From Streptomyces bottropensis ATCC 25435 (lineage in GTDB: Bacteria > Actinomycetota > Actinomycetes > Streptomycetales > Streptomycetaceae), in NCBI RefSeq assembly GCF_000383595.1, contig NZ_KB911581.1, positions 5,054,496 to 5,118,495 of the forward strand: 64,000 bases of DNA, in the 5' to 3' direction. Shown piece by piece: positions 27,493 to 35,144 of the stretch. Below the pieces are notes generated by a model, which was not told where the DNA came from, made no database searches, and was given only the letters and a program-made list of their open reading frames with translations. Position 1 is the first letter of the stretch, and every line of letters begins with the position of its first letter. Made by a program: the position numbers and the translations under genes.

Positions 27493-28311
27493 ATGAACGA
27501 CACGACTGACGCCGCAACCCACGCCCGGACCGGGGAGGACCGGCGTCAGCGTTTCCTCGGGAAGACCTGCCTCGTCACCGGCGGCAGCAGAGGACTGGGA
27601 CTGGCAGCCGCACAGGCGTTCGCGCGCGAGGGCGCACGCGTCGTCATCATCGCGCGCGACCCCGACCAACTGAAGATCGCGAGCGGTCTGATCGGCGAGG
27701 GCACGATCGCCGTGGCAGCCGACCTCTCCTCAGTGGCCGGCATCAAGGCCGCGGTCACGGAGGTCGCCGCACAGGTCGACCACGTCGATGCCGCGTTCCT
27801 CAATGCCGGACAGGCGGGCATCAAGCGCCTCGACGACATGGACGAAGCCACCTGGGACATGGTGTTCAACACCAACGTCAAGGGCTCGTTCTTCCTCATG
27901 CAGGGTCTCAGGCCCCTGCTCGCGCCCGGCGGGGCCGTCGTCTTCTGCGGCTCGGCAGCCGGTCGCAGGGCCAGCGCGGGCACCGCCGCCTACGGGACCA
28001 GCAAGGCCGCACTGGAGCACCTGACACGCATCCTCGCCGCCGAAGTCATCGGCGAGGGAATCCGGGTCAACATCGTCATCCCGGGCGGCATGAACACCGA
28101 CATCGCCGCCCGCACGACGGGCCTTCCACCCGGTGGAGCCGACGCCTTCCGGGAGCGGGTCAGGCTCAGCACCCCCATGCTCCGAGAGGGAGAACCGGAC
28201 GAGCTCGCCGACGCCGTGCTCTTCCTGGCCTCGCACGAGGCCGGCTACATCACCGGTGCGGCCCTCCCGGTGGACGGCGGTGCCACCGGCTTCACCCGCC
28301 CGCAGGCATAG
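27493..28311 (+). CDS. Short-chain dehydrogenase/reductase
   Basis: A 272-residue classical SDR with TGGSRGLGLAAA near residue 29, NAG near 103 and catalytic Ser in FCGSAAG. The YGTSKAALEHL active site (Tyr, Lys) and the C-terminal signature ITGAALPVDGGATGF are present. The ribosome site GAAGGAG precedes the ATG. It is co-transcribed with the ThDP enzyme and could reduce or oxidise the carbonyl or alcohol that enzyme forms or uses. The substrate is not identifiable. Confidence 0.88.
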   Translation: MNDTTDAATHARTGEDRRQRFLGKTCLVTGGSRGLGLAAAQAFAREGARVVIIARDPDQLKIASGLIGEGTIAVAADLSSVAGIKAAVTEVAAQVDHVDAAFLNAGQAGIKRLDDMDEATWDMVFNTNVKGSFFLMQGLRPLLAPGGAVVFCGSAAGRRASAGTAAYGTSKAALEHLTRILAAEVIGEGIRVNIVIPGGMNTDIAARTTGLPPGGADAFRERVRLSTPMLREGEPDELADAVLFLASHEAGYITGAALPVDGGATGFTRPQA

Positions 28312-28365
28312 AGGCGCCGGCCGCTGTCGATCACCAGCCGTAGGACCCGAGCGAGGACGACCACC

Positions 28366-28761
28366 ATGGAGTTTCCCTTCGGCCAGCCGATCGACGCCGT
28401 CATCCAGTTCGCGTACACGGTCCCCGACCTCGCTGCCGAGATGCGCTGGTGGACCGACGAACTCGGCGTCGGACCCTGGTTCGTGAGCGACAGGATCGGC
28501 GGCGAGGGCTCCACCTACCGTGGTGAGCCCGGCCGGGCCGAGTTCGCCCTCGCTCTCGCCTTCTCCGGGCACACGATGGTCGAACTCATCCAGACCCTCG
28601 ACGACGAGCCGTCCATCTACAAGGAGGCCTACGAACGACACGGCTACGGCTTCCACCATGTCGCCAAGGCCGTGCCGAACGTCACCGGCGCTTGGCGGGC
28701 ATCACTCGACTGGGACGGGACGCGACCTCTGCGGGACTTCGCGGAGTTGCTGCCGGCCTGA
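28366..28761 (+). CDS. VOC-family protein, apparently C-terminally truncated
   Basis: A 131-residue frame that begins like a glyoxalase/methylmalonyl-CoA epimerase-type VOC protein. It has AVIQFAYTVPDLAAEMRWW in the first strand-helix unit, FSGHTMVELIQTLDDEPSIY, and the start of the second repeat GYGFHHVAKAVPNV. After about residue 105 the expected second half (metal-ligand Glu and closing strands) is replaced by unrelated sequence ending in a stop. Relatives are about 170-180 residues long. It is probably inactive. It is the last gene of the plus-strand group before a strong terminator. Confidence 0.65.
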   Translation: MEFPFGQPIDAVIQFAYTVPDLAAEMRWWTDELGVGPWFVSDRIGGEGSTYRGEPGRAEFALALAFSGHTMVELIQTLDDEPSIYKEAYERHGYGFHHVAKAVPNVTGAWRASLDWDGTRPLRDFAELLPA

Positions 28762-28794
28762 CTCGACGGGCCCGCCTTCTTGCCGAAGGCCGGA

Positions 28795-28830
28795 CGAACG
28801 CTGCGGACGACCGGTCGTCCGCAGCGTTCG
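28795..28830. terminator. 36-bp perfect palindrome, transcription terminator
   Basis: CGAACGCTGCGGACGACC is followed at once by its reverse complement, giving an 18+18 perfect inverted repeat (about 16 paired bases around a 4-nt loop). It begins 34 bases after the VOC stop and ends the plus-strand group. Confidence 0.8.
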
Positions 28831-28867
28831 CCGTCGGCGCCCGTGGACCTCTACCGGCCGTTGGTGA

Positions 28868-29372
28868 GTTCGATGTACGTGGCAGGTCGAACACCACTCG
28901 ACGCTCCGGGCCCCGGGCGACCGAGTGGGGACTCCGCCGCGGTGCCCGCGGAGCGGGACGTCCTGCTGCGGGGCCTGGAGGCGTTCTCGGAGCTGGGATA
29001 CGACCGGGCGTCGGCGCGGGAGCTCGCGCGCCGTCTCGGGGTCAGCCACAACCTGCATCAACGACCGCTACGGATCCAAGGCGGCCTTCTGGCGTGCGGT
29101 GGTGGACGCGGCGCTCGGGGACCAGCTGACGCGCATGACGCCGGCCCCGCCCGGGAGCGATGACGAGGACGTGTATGGCAGTTCGTCACGGAGTTCTACC
29201 GCGTCAACGTCGGCGAACCGTACCTGGCCTTGCCGCCGGCGGATGAACTCGCACGGGACACCGAGCGGTTGGACTACCTCTATCAGCGTTACATCGAGCC
29301 GACGCTGGCCCTCGTCGTGCCGAGCATTGAGAGGCTGACGGCATCCGGAGGCCCTGGCCGGCCCGGTGGTGG
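28868..29372 (+). pseudogene. TetR-family regulator, two frameshifts
   Basis: Three plus-strand frames together spell a TetR protein. The first gives LLRGLEAFSELGYDRASARE and LARRLGVSHN. The second gives INDRYGSKAAFWRAVVDAAL after an apparent one-base insertion near 29055. The third gives FVTEFYRVNVGEPYLALPPA and beyond after a second shift near 29175. The C-terminal end is also lost near 29370. It cannot be translated as one protein. It may once have regulated one of the flanking catabolic groups. Confidence 0.75.
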
Positions 29373-29414
29373 ACGGCCTGCAGGCCCCGGGCGACGCGAA
29401 GCGCCGGTAGACGG

Positions 29415-30353
29415 TCATACGCCCTTGGGGGCGAGCACGATGTCGAAGCGCACCCGGCTCCACGTGCCCTTGATGACGCGGCCGTCGGGCGTCGGCGTGC
29501 CGGCGGGCTGTTGCTCGAACCGCTTGATCAGTGAGTCCTTCACGCCGAAGACGGTGTCCTTGCGGCCGATCGGGTCGCCCTCGGGGAAGATATGGGTCAC
29601 CAGCGTGCGGGAACCCTCATGGGACACCATGAAGTGCAGATGGGCGGCGCGCAGCGGCGAGCGGCCGACCGCGTCGAGCATCTTGCCGACGGGTCCGTCG
29701 TTCGGGATGGGGTACGGCGTCGGCGTGAGCCCCCAGAAGCGGTAGCCGCCGTCGGCCGCGGAGAACAGATGCGCCCGGCCGGCGCGCCTGCCGGCCTCGT
29801 ACTGCACGTCGTACATCCCGTCCTCGTCGGCCTCCCAGACCTCCATCCGCGCGCCGGCGAGTGGGGTGCCGTCGGTGTCGGTGACGGTGCCCTCGACCCA
29901 GCAGGGCTCCCCCGGGGCACCGAAGGCCAGGTCGCCGCCGAGTTCGATCGCGGGGGCGTCCTCGACGAAGAACGGCCCGAAGACGGTCGCCTCGGTGGCG
30001 CCCTGGTAGGCCTGGTTGTTGACGTTGATCGTCTGCATGCTCGCACCGAGGGTGTCGGACAGCAGGACGAACTCCTGCCGTACCTCGTCGGTGATGTGGC
30101 CGGCCCTGGTGAGGAAGGCGATCGCCGTCCCCCACTCCTCCTCGGTCAGCCGCACCTCGCGGATGAAGGAGTGCAGGTGCTTGACCAGGGAGAGCATGAG
30201 CTCCCGCAGTCGCGGGTCGCCGCAGGCGTCGAAGGAGGCCACGACGTTGTCGACGAGCTGCTGCTCGACCGCCTGCTGCTCCGGCGACACCTCACGGTAG
30301 ATCGTGCCCTGGGCACCGGCCTGGGCCGAGCCGGGGTTGACATAGGTAGCCAT
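29415..30353 (-). CDS. Hydroxyquinol 1,2-dioxygenase (intradiol)
   Basis: A 312-residue non-haem Fe(III) intradiol dioxygenase that cleaves hydroxyquinol (1,2,4-trihydroxybenzene) to maleylacetate. An N-terminal helical linker/dimer domain (about 20-115) precedes the beta-sandwich catalytic domain. The four iron ligands are visible as Y181, Y214, H238 and H240; their spacing (33, 24, 2) equals that of characterised hydroxyquinol 1,2-dioxygenases. Hydroxyquinol preference over catechol is supported by the next gene, maleylacetate reductase, only 11 bases upstream. The start at 30353 has AAGGAGG. It is the last gene of the minus-strand group. Confidence 0.92.
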   Translation of the reverse strand: MATYVNPGSAQAGAQGTIYREVSPEQQAVEQQLVDNVVASFDACGDPRLRELMLSLVKHLHSFIREVRLTEEEWGTAIAFLTRAGHITDEVRQEFVLLSDTLGASMQTINVNNQAYQGATEATVFGPFFVEDAPAIELGGDLAFGAPGEPCWVEGTVTDTDGTPLAGARMEVWEADEDGMYDVQYEAGRRAGRAHLFSAADGGYRFWGLTPTPYPIPNDGPVGKMLDAVGRSPLRAAHLHFMVSHEGSRTLVTHIFPEGDPIGRKDTVFGVKDSLIKRFEQQPAGTPTPDGRVIKGTWSRVRFDIVLAPKGV

Positions 30354-30364
30354 GACGGCCTCCT

Positions 30365-31420
30365 TCAGTTGATCGGGGCGCCGGCCCACGCCGCCTCCAG
30401 CAGCAGGGTCAGGTTCGCGTAGGTGACGGGGGTGGGATTGTTGGCCGGGATCGCTTTCATGACCGGCCCCAGGGCCTTGGCGATGCCGTCCTGAGGCATG
30501 CCGTAGTCGCGCAACGCCCTCGGTGCGTCCAGCACCTCGCGCAGGGCGGCCAGGCCGGCGCTCGCCTTCCGGGAGCCGAAGGCCTGGGCGACACGTGCCT
30601 CCGCCTCGGAGGCGTGCGGGGCGTTGAAGGCCAGCACGTAAGGCAGCACGACCGCGTGGGTCTGGGCGTGCGGGAGGTTGAACATGCCGCCGAGGACGTG
30701 GCAGATCTTGTGATGCATCCCGGAGCCGGCGGAGGCGAACGCGACAGCGGCGAGATAGGCGCCGTACAGCGTCTGCTCGATGCCCTCGACGCTGGTCGAG
30801 TCCTCGGCCACCGTCGGCAGGCCGGTGGCCAGCGCGCGGATGCCCTCCTGTGCCAGCGCCCGGTCGATCGGGTCGGCGCGCGGCCCCCACATCGAGTCCA
30901 CGCAGTGCGCCATCGCGTTCAGGCCACTGGCGACCGTCATCTCGCCGGGCAGTGTGGTCAGCAGAGCGGCGTCGTAGACGACCGACGCGGGCAGCACCTT
31001 GTCGTCCACACCGGTGGTCTTGGTCTCACCCTCGGTGAGACCCCACACGTCGGTCGCCTCGGAGCCCGCGTATGTGGTGGGTACCGCGACGATCGGCAGC
31101 CCGGTGGTCATCGCCACCGCCTTCGCCAGGCCCGTGGTCGAGCCGCCGCCGACGCTGACCAGGACGTCCGCACCCGCGTCGGCCGCGGCCCGGCGGGCGC
31201 GGCGTGCGACCTCGACCGGTACGTGCATCACGACCTCCTCGTGACGCAGTACGACCGGGATCTCCTTGGCGATCGGGTCGGCCAGCTCCTTCTCTCGGTC
31301 CGACGCGATCAGCATGACCTTGGAGCAGCCGAGTGCCTCGACCTCCGTCGCCACGGCGGCGGGCGACTCCCCGGCCGCGAAGACCACCCGCTGGGGGAGG
31401 GTCTGATGGGTGAACCTCAT
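30365..31420 (-). CDS. Maleylacetate reductase (iron-type alcohol dehydrogenase family)
   Basis: A 351-residue NAD(P)H-dependent reductase that converts maleylacetate to 3-oxoadipate, the step after hydroxyquinol ring cleavage. The Rossmann part contains DVLVSVGGGSTTGLAKAVAM. The second domain has the family motifs NAMAHCVDSMWGPRADP and MHHKICHVLGGMFNLPHAQTH. ATG at 31420 overlaps the stop of the preceding gene (ATGA), which decides the start; an ATG 18 bases earlier is possible. Product 3-oxoadipate enters central metabolism through CoA-transferase and thiolase, whose genes are not in this island. Confidence 0.92.
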   Translation of the reverse strand: MRFTHQTLPQRVVFAAGESPAAVATEVEALGCSKVMLIASDREKELADPIAKEIPVVLRHEEVVMHVPVEVARRARRAAADAGADVLVSVGGGSTTGLAKAVAMTTGLPIVAVPTTYAGSEATDVWGLTEGETKTTGVDDKVLPASVVYDAALLTTLPGEMTVASGLNAMAHCVDSMWGPRADPIDRALAQEGIRALATGLPTVAEDSTSVEGIEQTLYGAYLAAVAFASAGSGMHHKICHVLGGMFNLPHAQTHAVVLPYVLAFNAPHASEAEARVAQAFGSRKASAGLAALREVLDAPRALRDYGMPQDGIAKALGPVMKAIPANNPTPVTYANLTLLLEAAWAGAPIN

Positions 31421-32016
31421 CCGGCTTCCGCCAGCCATTGCTTGCCTTCCGAGTAGAGCCGCTGGACTGCTGTGCCGGTGAGGCCGGGAAGCCCGTCCTT
31501 CACCGTGAAACCCGCCTTGGTCTGCAGGTAGGCCAAGTGCCGGTAGCCGGTCGGGAACCGGTCCAGGAGATCGGGGTCCAACGTCAACGAGGCAGCGGGG
31601 TCCACGACGTCGAGCCGGTCCTTCTCGTAGATCGGCTGCCGGCGCACCAGGGTCCAGCCGCCCTCGTGGCGGGAGAGGAAGTCGTAGAAGCGGCCGGTGC
31701 AGACGACGTCGACCTCGACGCCGTCGATGCTCTCGCGCTGGTTGATCGTCATCTTCGTCTGTGCGACGGCCCGGTCGCCGACGATGTCCGCGGTGTGGCC
31801 GCCCAGGAAGTGCAGGATGCTGACTCCGTTCTCGAAGCCCTCACGGCTGGCCTTGATGAAGTCGGTGGCGCTTCCCTGGAACCAGGTGGCGCTCATCCAG
31901 CCGTCGCGCGGATGCCAGACCGTGGCGAAGCGGCCCCAGTCCCCGGCGTCGCGCCACAGCGCCCAGTTCTCGATGAGCCGCCGGATCTCGTGGCGGTCGG
32001 TGTCGACCTGCGACAT
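31417..32016 (-). CDS. NTF2-like/SnoaL-like family protein (199 aa)
   Basis: A 199-residue protein of the NTF2-like superfamily. The N-terminal DRHEIRRLIENWALWRDAGD helix and the following strands (GRFATVWHPRDGWMS; FLGGHTADIVGDRAVAQTKM) are typical of the fold. It is longer than usual by a C-terminal extension of about 60 residues. It is translationally coupled to maleylacetate reductase, and AAGGAG precedes its start. Relatives include ketosteroid isomerases, hydroxylating-dioxygenase small subunits and lyases acting on lignin-derived diaryl compounds. Its position implies an isomerase, lyase or accessory step in the pathway; the exact role is unknown. Confidence 0.75.
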   Translation of the reverse strand: MSQVDTDRHEIRRLIENWALWRDAGDWGRFATVWHPRDGWMSATWFQGSATDFIKASREGFENGVSILHFLGGHTADIVGDRAVAQTKMTINQRESIDGVEVDVVCTGRFYDFLSRHEGGWTLVRRQPIYEKDRLDVVDPAASLTLDPDLLDRFPTGYRHLAYLQTKAGFTVKDGLPGLTGTAVQRLYSEGKQWLAEAG

Positions 32017-32110
32017 TGTTGACTCCTTGGAGGGGTGGAGATCCCTGATGCGGGGGCCCGAGGGCGCGGCGCACGCCATGTCACGTGCGCCGTACGACCT
32101 CGTCGCATTC

Positions 32111-33601
32111 TCAGATGGGGTAGTGGCGGGATCCGGACTGGATGGTGATCCAGCGCAACTCGGTGAACTCCTCCAGCGCGGCGCGGGAGCCGAAGCGGCC
32201 CCAGCCGCTGGCGCCGACACCACCGAAGGGCATCTGGGGTTCGTCGTGCACGGTGGCGCCGTTGATGTGGCAGATGCCGGACCTGATCCGGCGAGCCACG
32301 TCGAGCGCGGCGGCCGCGTCCTTGCCGAAGACGGCGGCGGAGAGCCCGTACTCGGTGTCGTTGGCGACCGCGACGGCTTCGTCGGTCGAATCCACCTCGA
32401 TGATCGAGACCACCGGTCCGAAGGTCTCCTCGGTGTAGATGCGCATGTCCGGCGTGACCCCGCGCAGCACGGTGGGCCGCACGAACAGGCCGTCGGCCGT
32501 GCCGCCGGTCAGGACCTGCGCGCCCTTGGCGCGGGCGTCCTCGATCAGCGCGACCACGTGGTCCCGCGCGGTGGCGTGGACCAGCGGACCGATCTGTGAG
32601 GCGGGGTCGCTCGGGGGTCCGACGACCAGCTTGGCGGCACGCTCGGCCAGGCGGGAGGAGAGCTCGTCGGCGATCGTCCTGTCCACGATGACGCGCTCGG
32701 TGGACATGCAGATCTCGCCCTGGTTCATGAAGGCACCGAAGCTGGCCGCGGCGGCGGCCTCCTCCAGATCCGCGTCGGGAAGCACCAGGAAGGGCGCCTT
32801 GCCGCCGAGTTCGAGCACGACACGGGTGAGGTGGCGACCGCCGAGTTCGCCGATGATGCGGCCGACCCTGCTGGATCCCGTGAAGTTCACGCGGGTCACG
32901 GCACGGTGGGCGATCAGTGCCTCGACGACGCTCGGACCGTTCTCGGGCGCGTTGCTGATGAGGTTGACTGCTCCGGCGGGCACACCGGCATCGTGGAGCA
33001 CCTGGACGATGGCGGCGTGGGTGAGCGGCGTCTGCTCGGAGGACTTCAGCACCACGGTGTTGCCCCACACCAGCGGCCACACGATGGAGCGTACGCCGAG
33101 GATCAACGGCGCGTTCCACGGTGCGATACCGACGACGACGCCGACCGGCTGGCGCACGCCGAGGGCGGTGAGGCCGGGCACGTCCGACGGGATGACCTCG
33201 CCGACGGCCGCGTACGCCTGGGCCGCCGCCTCGACGAGCATGCCCTTCGCGACGTGCACGTTGAAGCCACACCAGGGGAGAGTGGCACCCATCTCGCGGC
33301 TCATCGTGGCGACGATCTCGTCGGTGCGCTCGCCGAGCAGGACGGCCGCACGCTCCAGAACCGACCGGCGTGCGGCCGGCGGAAGGCCCGACCACTCCGG
33401 AAGGGCGGCCGCCGCCGCGTCCACCGCGAGATTGACATCCTCGACCGAGGCCGCGGCGACCCGTGCGATCGGTTCGCCGGTCAGGGCCTCGGTCGTCTGG
33501 AAGTAGCGGCCGTCCCTGGCCGCGAGGTGTTCACCCGCGATGAAGAGGTCACTCGTCCGGGCCGCGCCGGATGTGGGTGCCTCGGTCTCAGTGGCTGCCA
33601 T
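32111..33601 (-). CDS. Aldehyde dehydrogenase (salicylaldehyde/vanillin dehydrogenase type)
   Basis: A 496-residue NAD(P)-dependent aldehyde dehydrogenase. Catalytic residues are N163 (APWNAP), E264 (LELGGK) and C298 (NQGEICMS). The sequence resembles the aromatic-aldehyde branch (salicylaldehyde, benzaldehyde or vanillin dehydrogenases). It would oxidise an aryl aldehyde to the acid for the flavin or Rieske oxygenase. GTGAGG precedes the ATG at 33601. A 170-base gap with a direct repeat lies upstream, so the gene may have its own promoter within the minus-strand group. Confidence 0.9.
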   Translation of the reverse strand: MAATETEAPTSGAARTSDLFIAGEHLAARDGRYFQTTEALTGEPIARVAAASVEDVNLAVDAAAAALPEWSGLPPAARRSVLERAAVLLGERTDEIVATMSREMGATLPWCGFNVHVAKGMLVEAAAQAYAAVGEVIPSDVPGLTALGVRQPVGVVVGIAPWNAPLILGVRSIVWPLVWGNTVVLKSSEQTPLTHAAIVQVLHDAGVPAGAVNLISNAPENGPSVVEALIAHRAVTRVNFTGSSRVGRIIGELGGRHLTRVVLELGGKAPFLVLPDADLEEAAAAASFGAFMNQGEICMSTERVIVDRTIADELSSRLAERAAKLVVGPPSDPASQIGPLVHATARDHVVALIEDARAKGAQVLTGGTADGLFVRPTVLRGVTPDMRIYTEETFGPVVSIIEVDSTDEAVAVANDTEYGLSAAVFGKDAAAALDVARRIRSGICHINGATVHDEPQMPFGGVGASGWGRFGSRAALEEFTELRWITIQSGSRHYPI

Positions 33602-33625
33602 GTGCTGCCTCACTTCCACAACAGC

Positions 33626-33672
33626 GGCGATCGCCGCACGAACCATGCTTGGCGATCGCCGCACGAACCATG
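33626..33672. repeat. Two direct repeats with GGCGATCGCC core upstream of aldehyde dehydrogenase gene
   Basis: A 22-bp sequence occurs twice, at 33626-33647 and 33651-33672 (period 25). Each copy starts with the 10-bp palindrome GGCGATCGCC. The first copy ends 25 bases from the aldehyde dehydrogenase start codon. It may be a pair of operator sites or a local duplication. Confidence 0.55.
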
Positions 33673-33771
33673 TCCCACGGACTCTCCATGACCGGCGGCA
33701 CGCCCTGAACCCTGTTGTCCGTTCATCGAACAGCGGCGTGAGGCCATGCCGTCGGCCTTCTTCCAGGGAGG

Positions 33772-34176
33772 TCAGACCGGCGGAAACCGCCTGCCCATGA
33801 CCATGTGTGCCAGGCGCCAGCCCTCCGCGGTCTCCTCCCAGACCTTCGTCACCACCTCCTGCATCGGGAACGGCGGGAGGTTCTCGTCGAGGAGGGTGGA
33901 CATCTCGTGGAAGCTCGTGGTGATCGCGTGGTTGCCACGCACCGTGATCTCGAGCTCCGTGGCCTTGGCGGCGACGGAGCGGCGGCGGGTCACATGGAAA
34001 CGGGCCCAGGTCTCCCGGTCGTCGACCTTCCCGACCGGTCCGTGGACGACGCGGCTGTCCTCGAGCATGAGGGGGATCAACGCTTTCTCGCCCTCGACGA
34101 GGGCCACCAGCCATGCGGCCTCTGCCTGCTCGATCGCCTGGACGGCGTCGGTGGTCGCGGTGGATGTGGTTGTCAT
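33772..34176 (-). CDS. NTF2-like (DUF4440/SnoaL-type) protein
   Basis: A 134-residue cone-fold protein of the NTF2-like/DUF4440 type. The N-terminal helix DAVQAIEQAEAAWLVALVEG is followed by a curved sheet with VVHGPVGKVDDRETW, NHAITTSFHEM and the closing strand WRLAHMVMGRRF. Its start overlaps the stop of the reductase gene by 4 bases (ATGA), so it is translated with the oxygenase system. It could be a small accessory subunit of the Rieske system or an isomerase/lyase. It is distinct from the larger NTF2-like gene at 31417-32016. Confidence 0.75.
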   Translation of the reverse strand: MTTTSTATTDAVQAIEQAEAAWLVALVEGEKALIPLMLEDSRVVHGPVGKVDDRETWARFHVTRRRSVAAKATELEITVRGNHAITTSFHEMSTLLDENLPPFPMQEVVTKVWEETAEGWRLAHMVMGRRFPPV

Positions 34177-35135
34177 AGGTCCAGCTCCAGAATCGGTGAG
34201 TGTGCTCGGGATGAGCACGTGGTGAACATGCCGTCGGCGCGTTCACGGTCGGTCAGGATGTCGTCGCGATGGTCGGGTTCACCGGCGAGTACGCTCACGA
34301 TGCACTCGCCGCAGATTCCCTGCCGGCATGAGTAGGGGGCGTCGACGCCGCCCGCGAGCAGGGCGTCGAGGACGCTCTCGCCGTCCTTGACCTCGTACTC
34401 GCCGCCGGTCTTGGTCAGCCGCACCCTGAACGTCCTGCCGGCCGTGTGCGCGGCGGCGTTCTCCACGGGTGCGAAGCGCTCCTTGTGGATCGCTTCGGCG
34501 GGCCATCCCGCTTCGAGTGCCATGGAGATCACGAAGTCCATGAAGCCCCCGGGACCACACACGTAGATGGCCGTGTCGGGGTCGGGCGGACCGAGGTCGG
34601 TGGCGATGCTGAGGCGCTGGTCGTCCGGGCCGTCGTCGAAGTGGAGCCGAACGCGGGGGTTGTGCTCCAGTTCGTCGAGGAACGCCGACTCCTTCCGGCT
34701 TCGGGCGCAGTAGTGCAACTCGTACTCCGCGCCCCTGGCTTCGAGGGCGTGCGCCATGGCCAGCAGCGGGGTGACGCCGATACCGCCGGCCACCAGCAGA
34801 TGGCGGCGTGCCTCGTCCGAGACCCCGAACCTGTTGCGCGGACGGGAGATCCGCAGCGTGTCGCCCTCGCGAAGCCGGTGCATCCCCAGCGAGCCGCCAC
34901 GCGATGCCGTCTCGGCCAGTACCGCCAGCCGATATCGGGTGAGGTCGTGGGGCGGCCCGCAGAGGGAGTACTGGCGGACCAGCCCGGCGGCACCGTCCAC
35001 CAGTACGTCGACATGGGCGCCGGCGGCGAACTCCGGAAGCTCGACGTCGTCGGGACTGACCACTTCGAGCACCACGATCCGGGCAGTCGCGTCGCGTCGG
35101 GCGACCACGATGGTGTCGAGCCACTCGTTGCTCAT
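34173..35135 (-). CDS. Phthalate dioxygenase reductase-type flavin/[2Fe-2S] oxidoreductase
   Basis: A 320-residue electron-transfer reductase with three domains: flavin binding (about 1-100; RQYSLCGPP), NAD binding (about 105-225; LLVAGGIGVTPLLAMAHALE, YVCGPGGFMDFV) and a C-terminal plant-type [2Fe-2S] domain. The cluster cysteines read C-RQGI-C-GE-C and a later TTCSS. This order (FMN, NAD, ferredoxin) is class IA, as in phthalate dioxygenase reductase and VanB. It passes electrons from NADH to the Rieske oxygenase encoded 9 bases upstream. Confidence 0.93.
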   Translation of the reverse strand: MSNEWLDTIVVARRDATARIVVLEVVSPDDVELPEFAAGAHVDVLVDGAAGLVRQYSLCGPPHDLTRYRLAVLAETASRGGSLGMHRLREGDTLRISRPRNRFGVSDEARRHLLVAGGIGVTPLLAMAHALEARGAEYELHYCARSRKESAFLDELEHNPRVRLHFDDGPDDQRLSIATDLGPPDPDTAIYVCGPGGFMDFVISMALEAGWPAEAIHKERFAPVENAAAHTAGRTFRVRLTKTGGEYEVKDGESVLDALLAGGVDAPYSCRQGICGECIVSVLAGEPDHRDDILTDRERADGMFTTCSSRAHSPILELDL

Positions 35136-35144
35136 GGTGCCGGC

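Noticed and set aside
25711..27669. A minus-strand open frame of about 650 codons opposite the ThDP-enzyme gene
   Set aside because: Antisense shadow; the plus strand carries all ThDP motifs.
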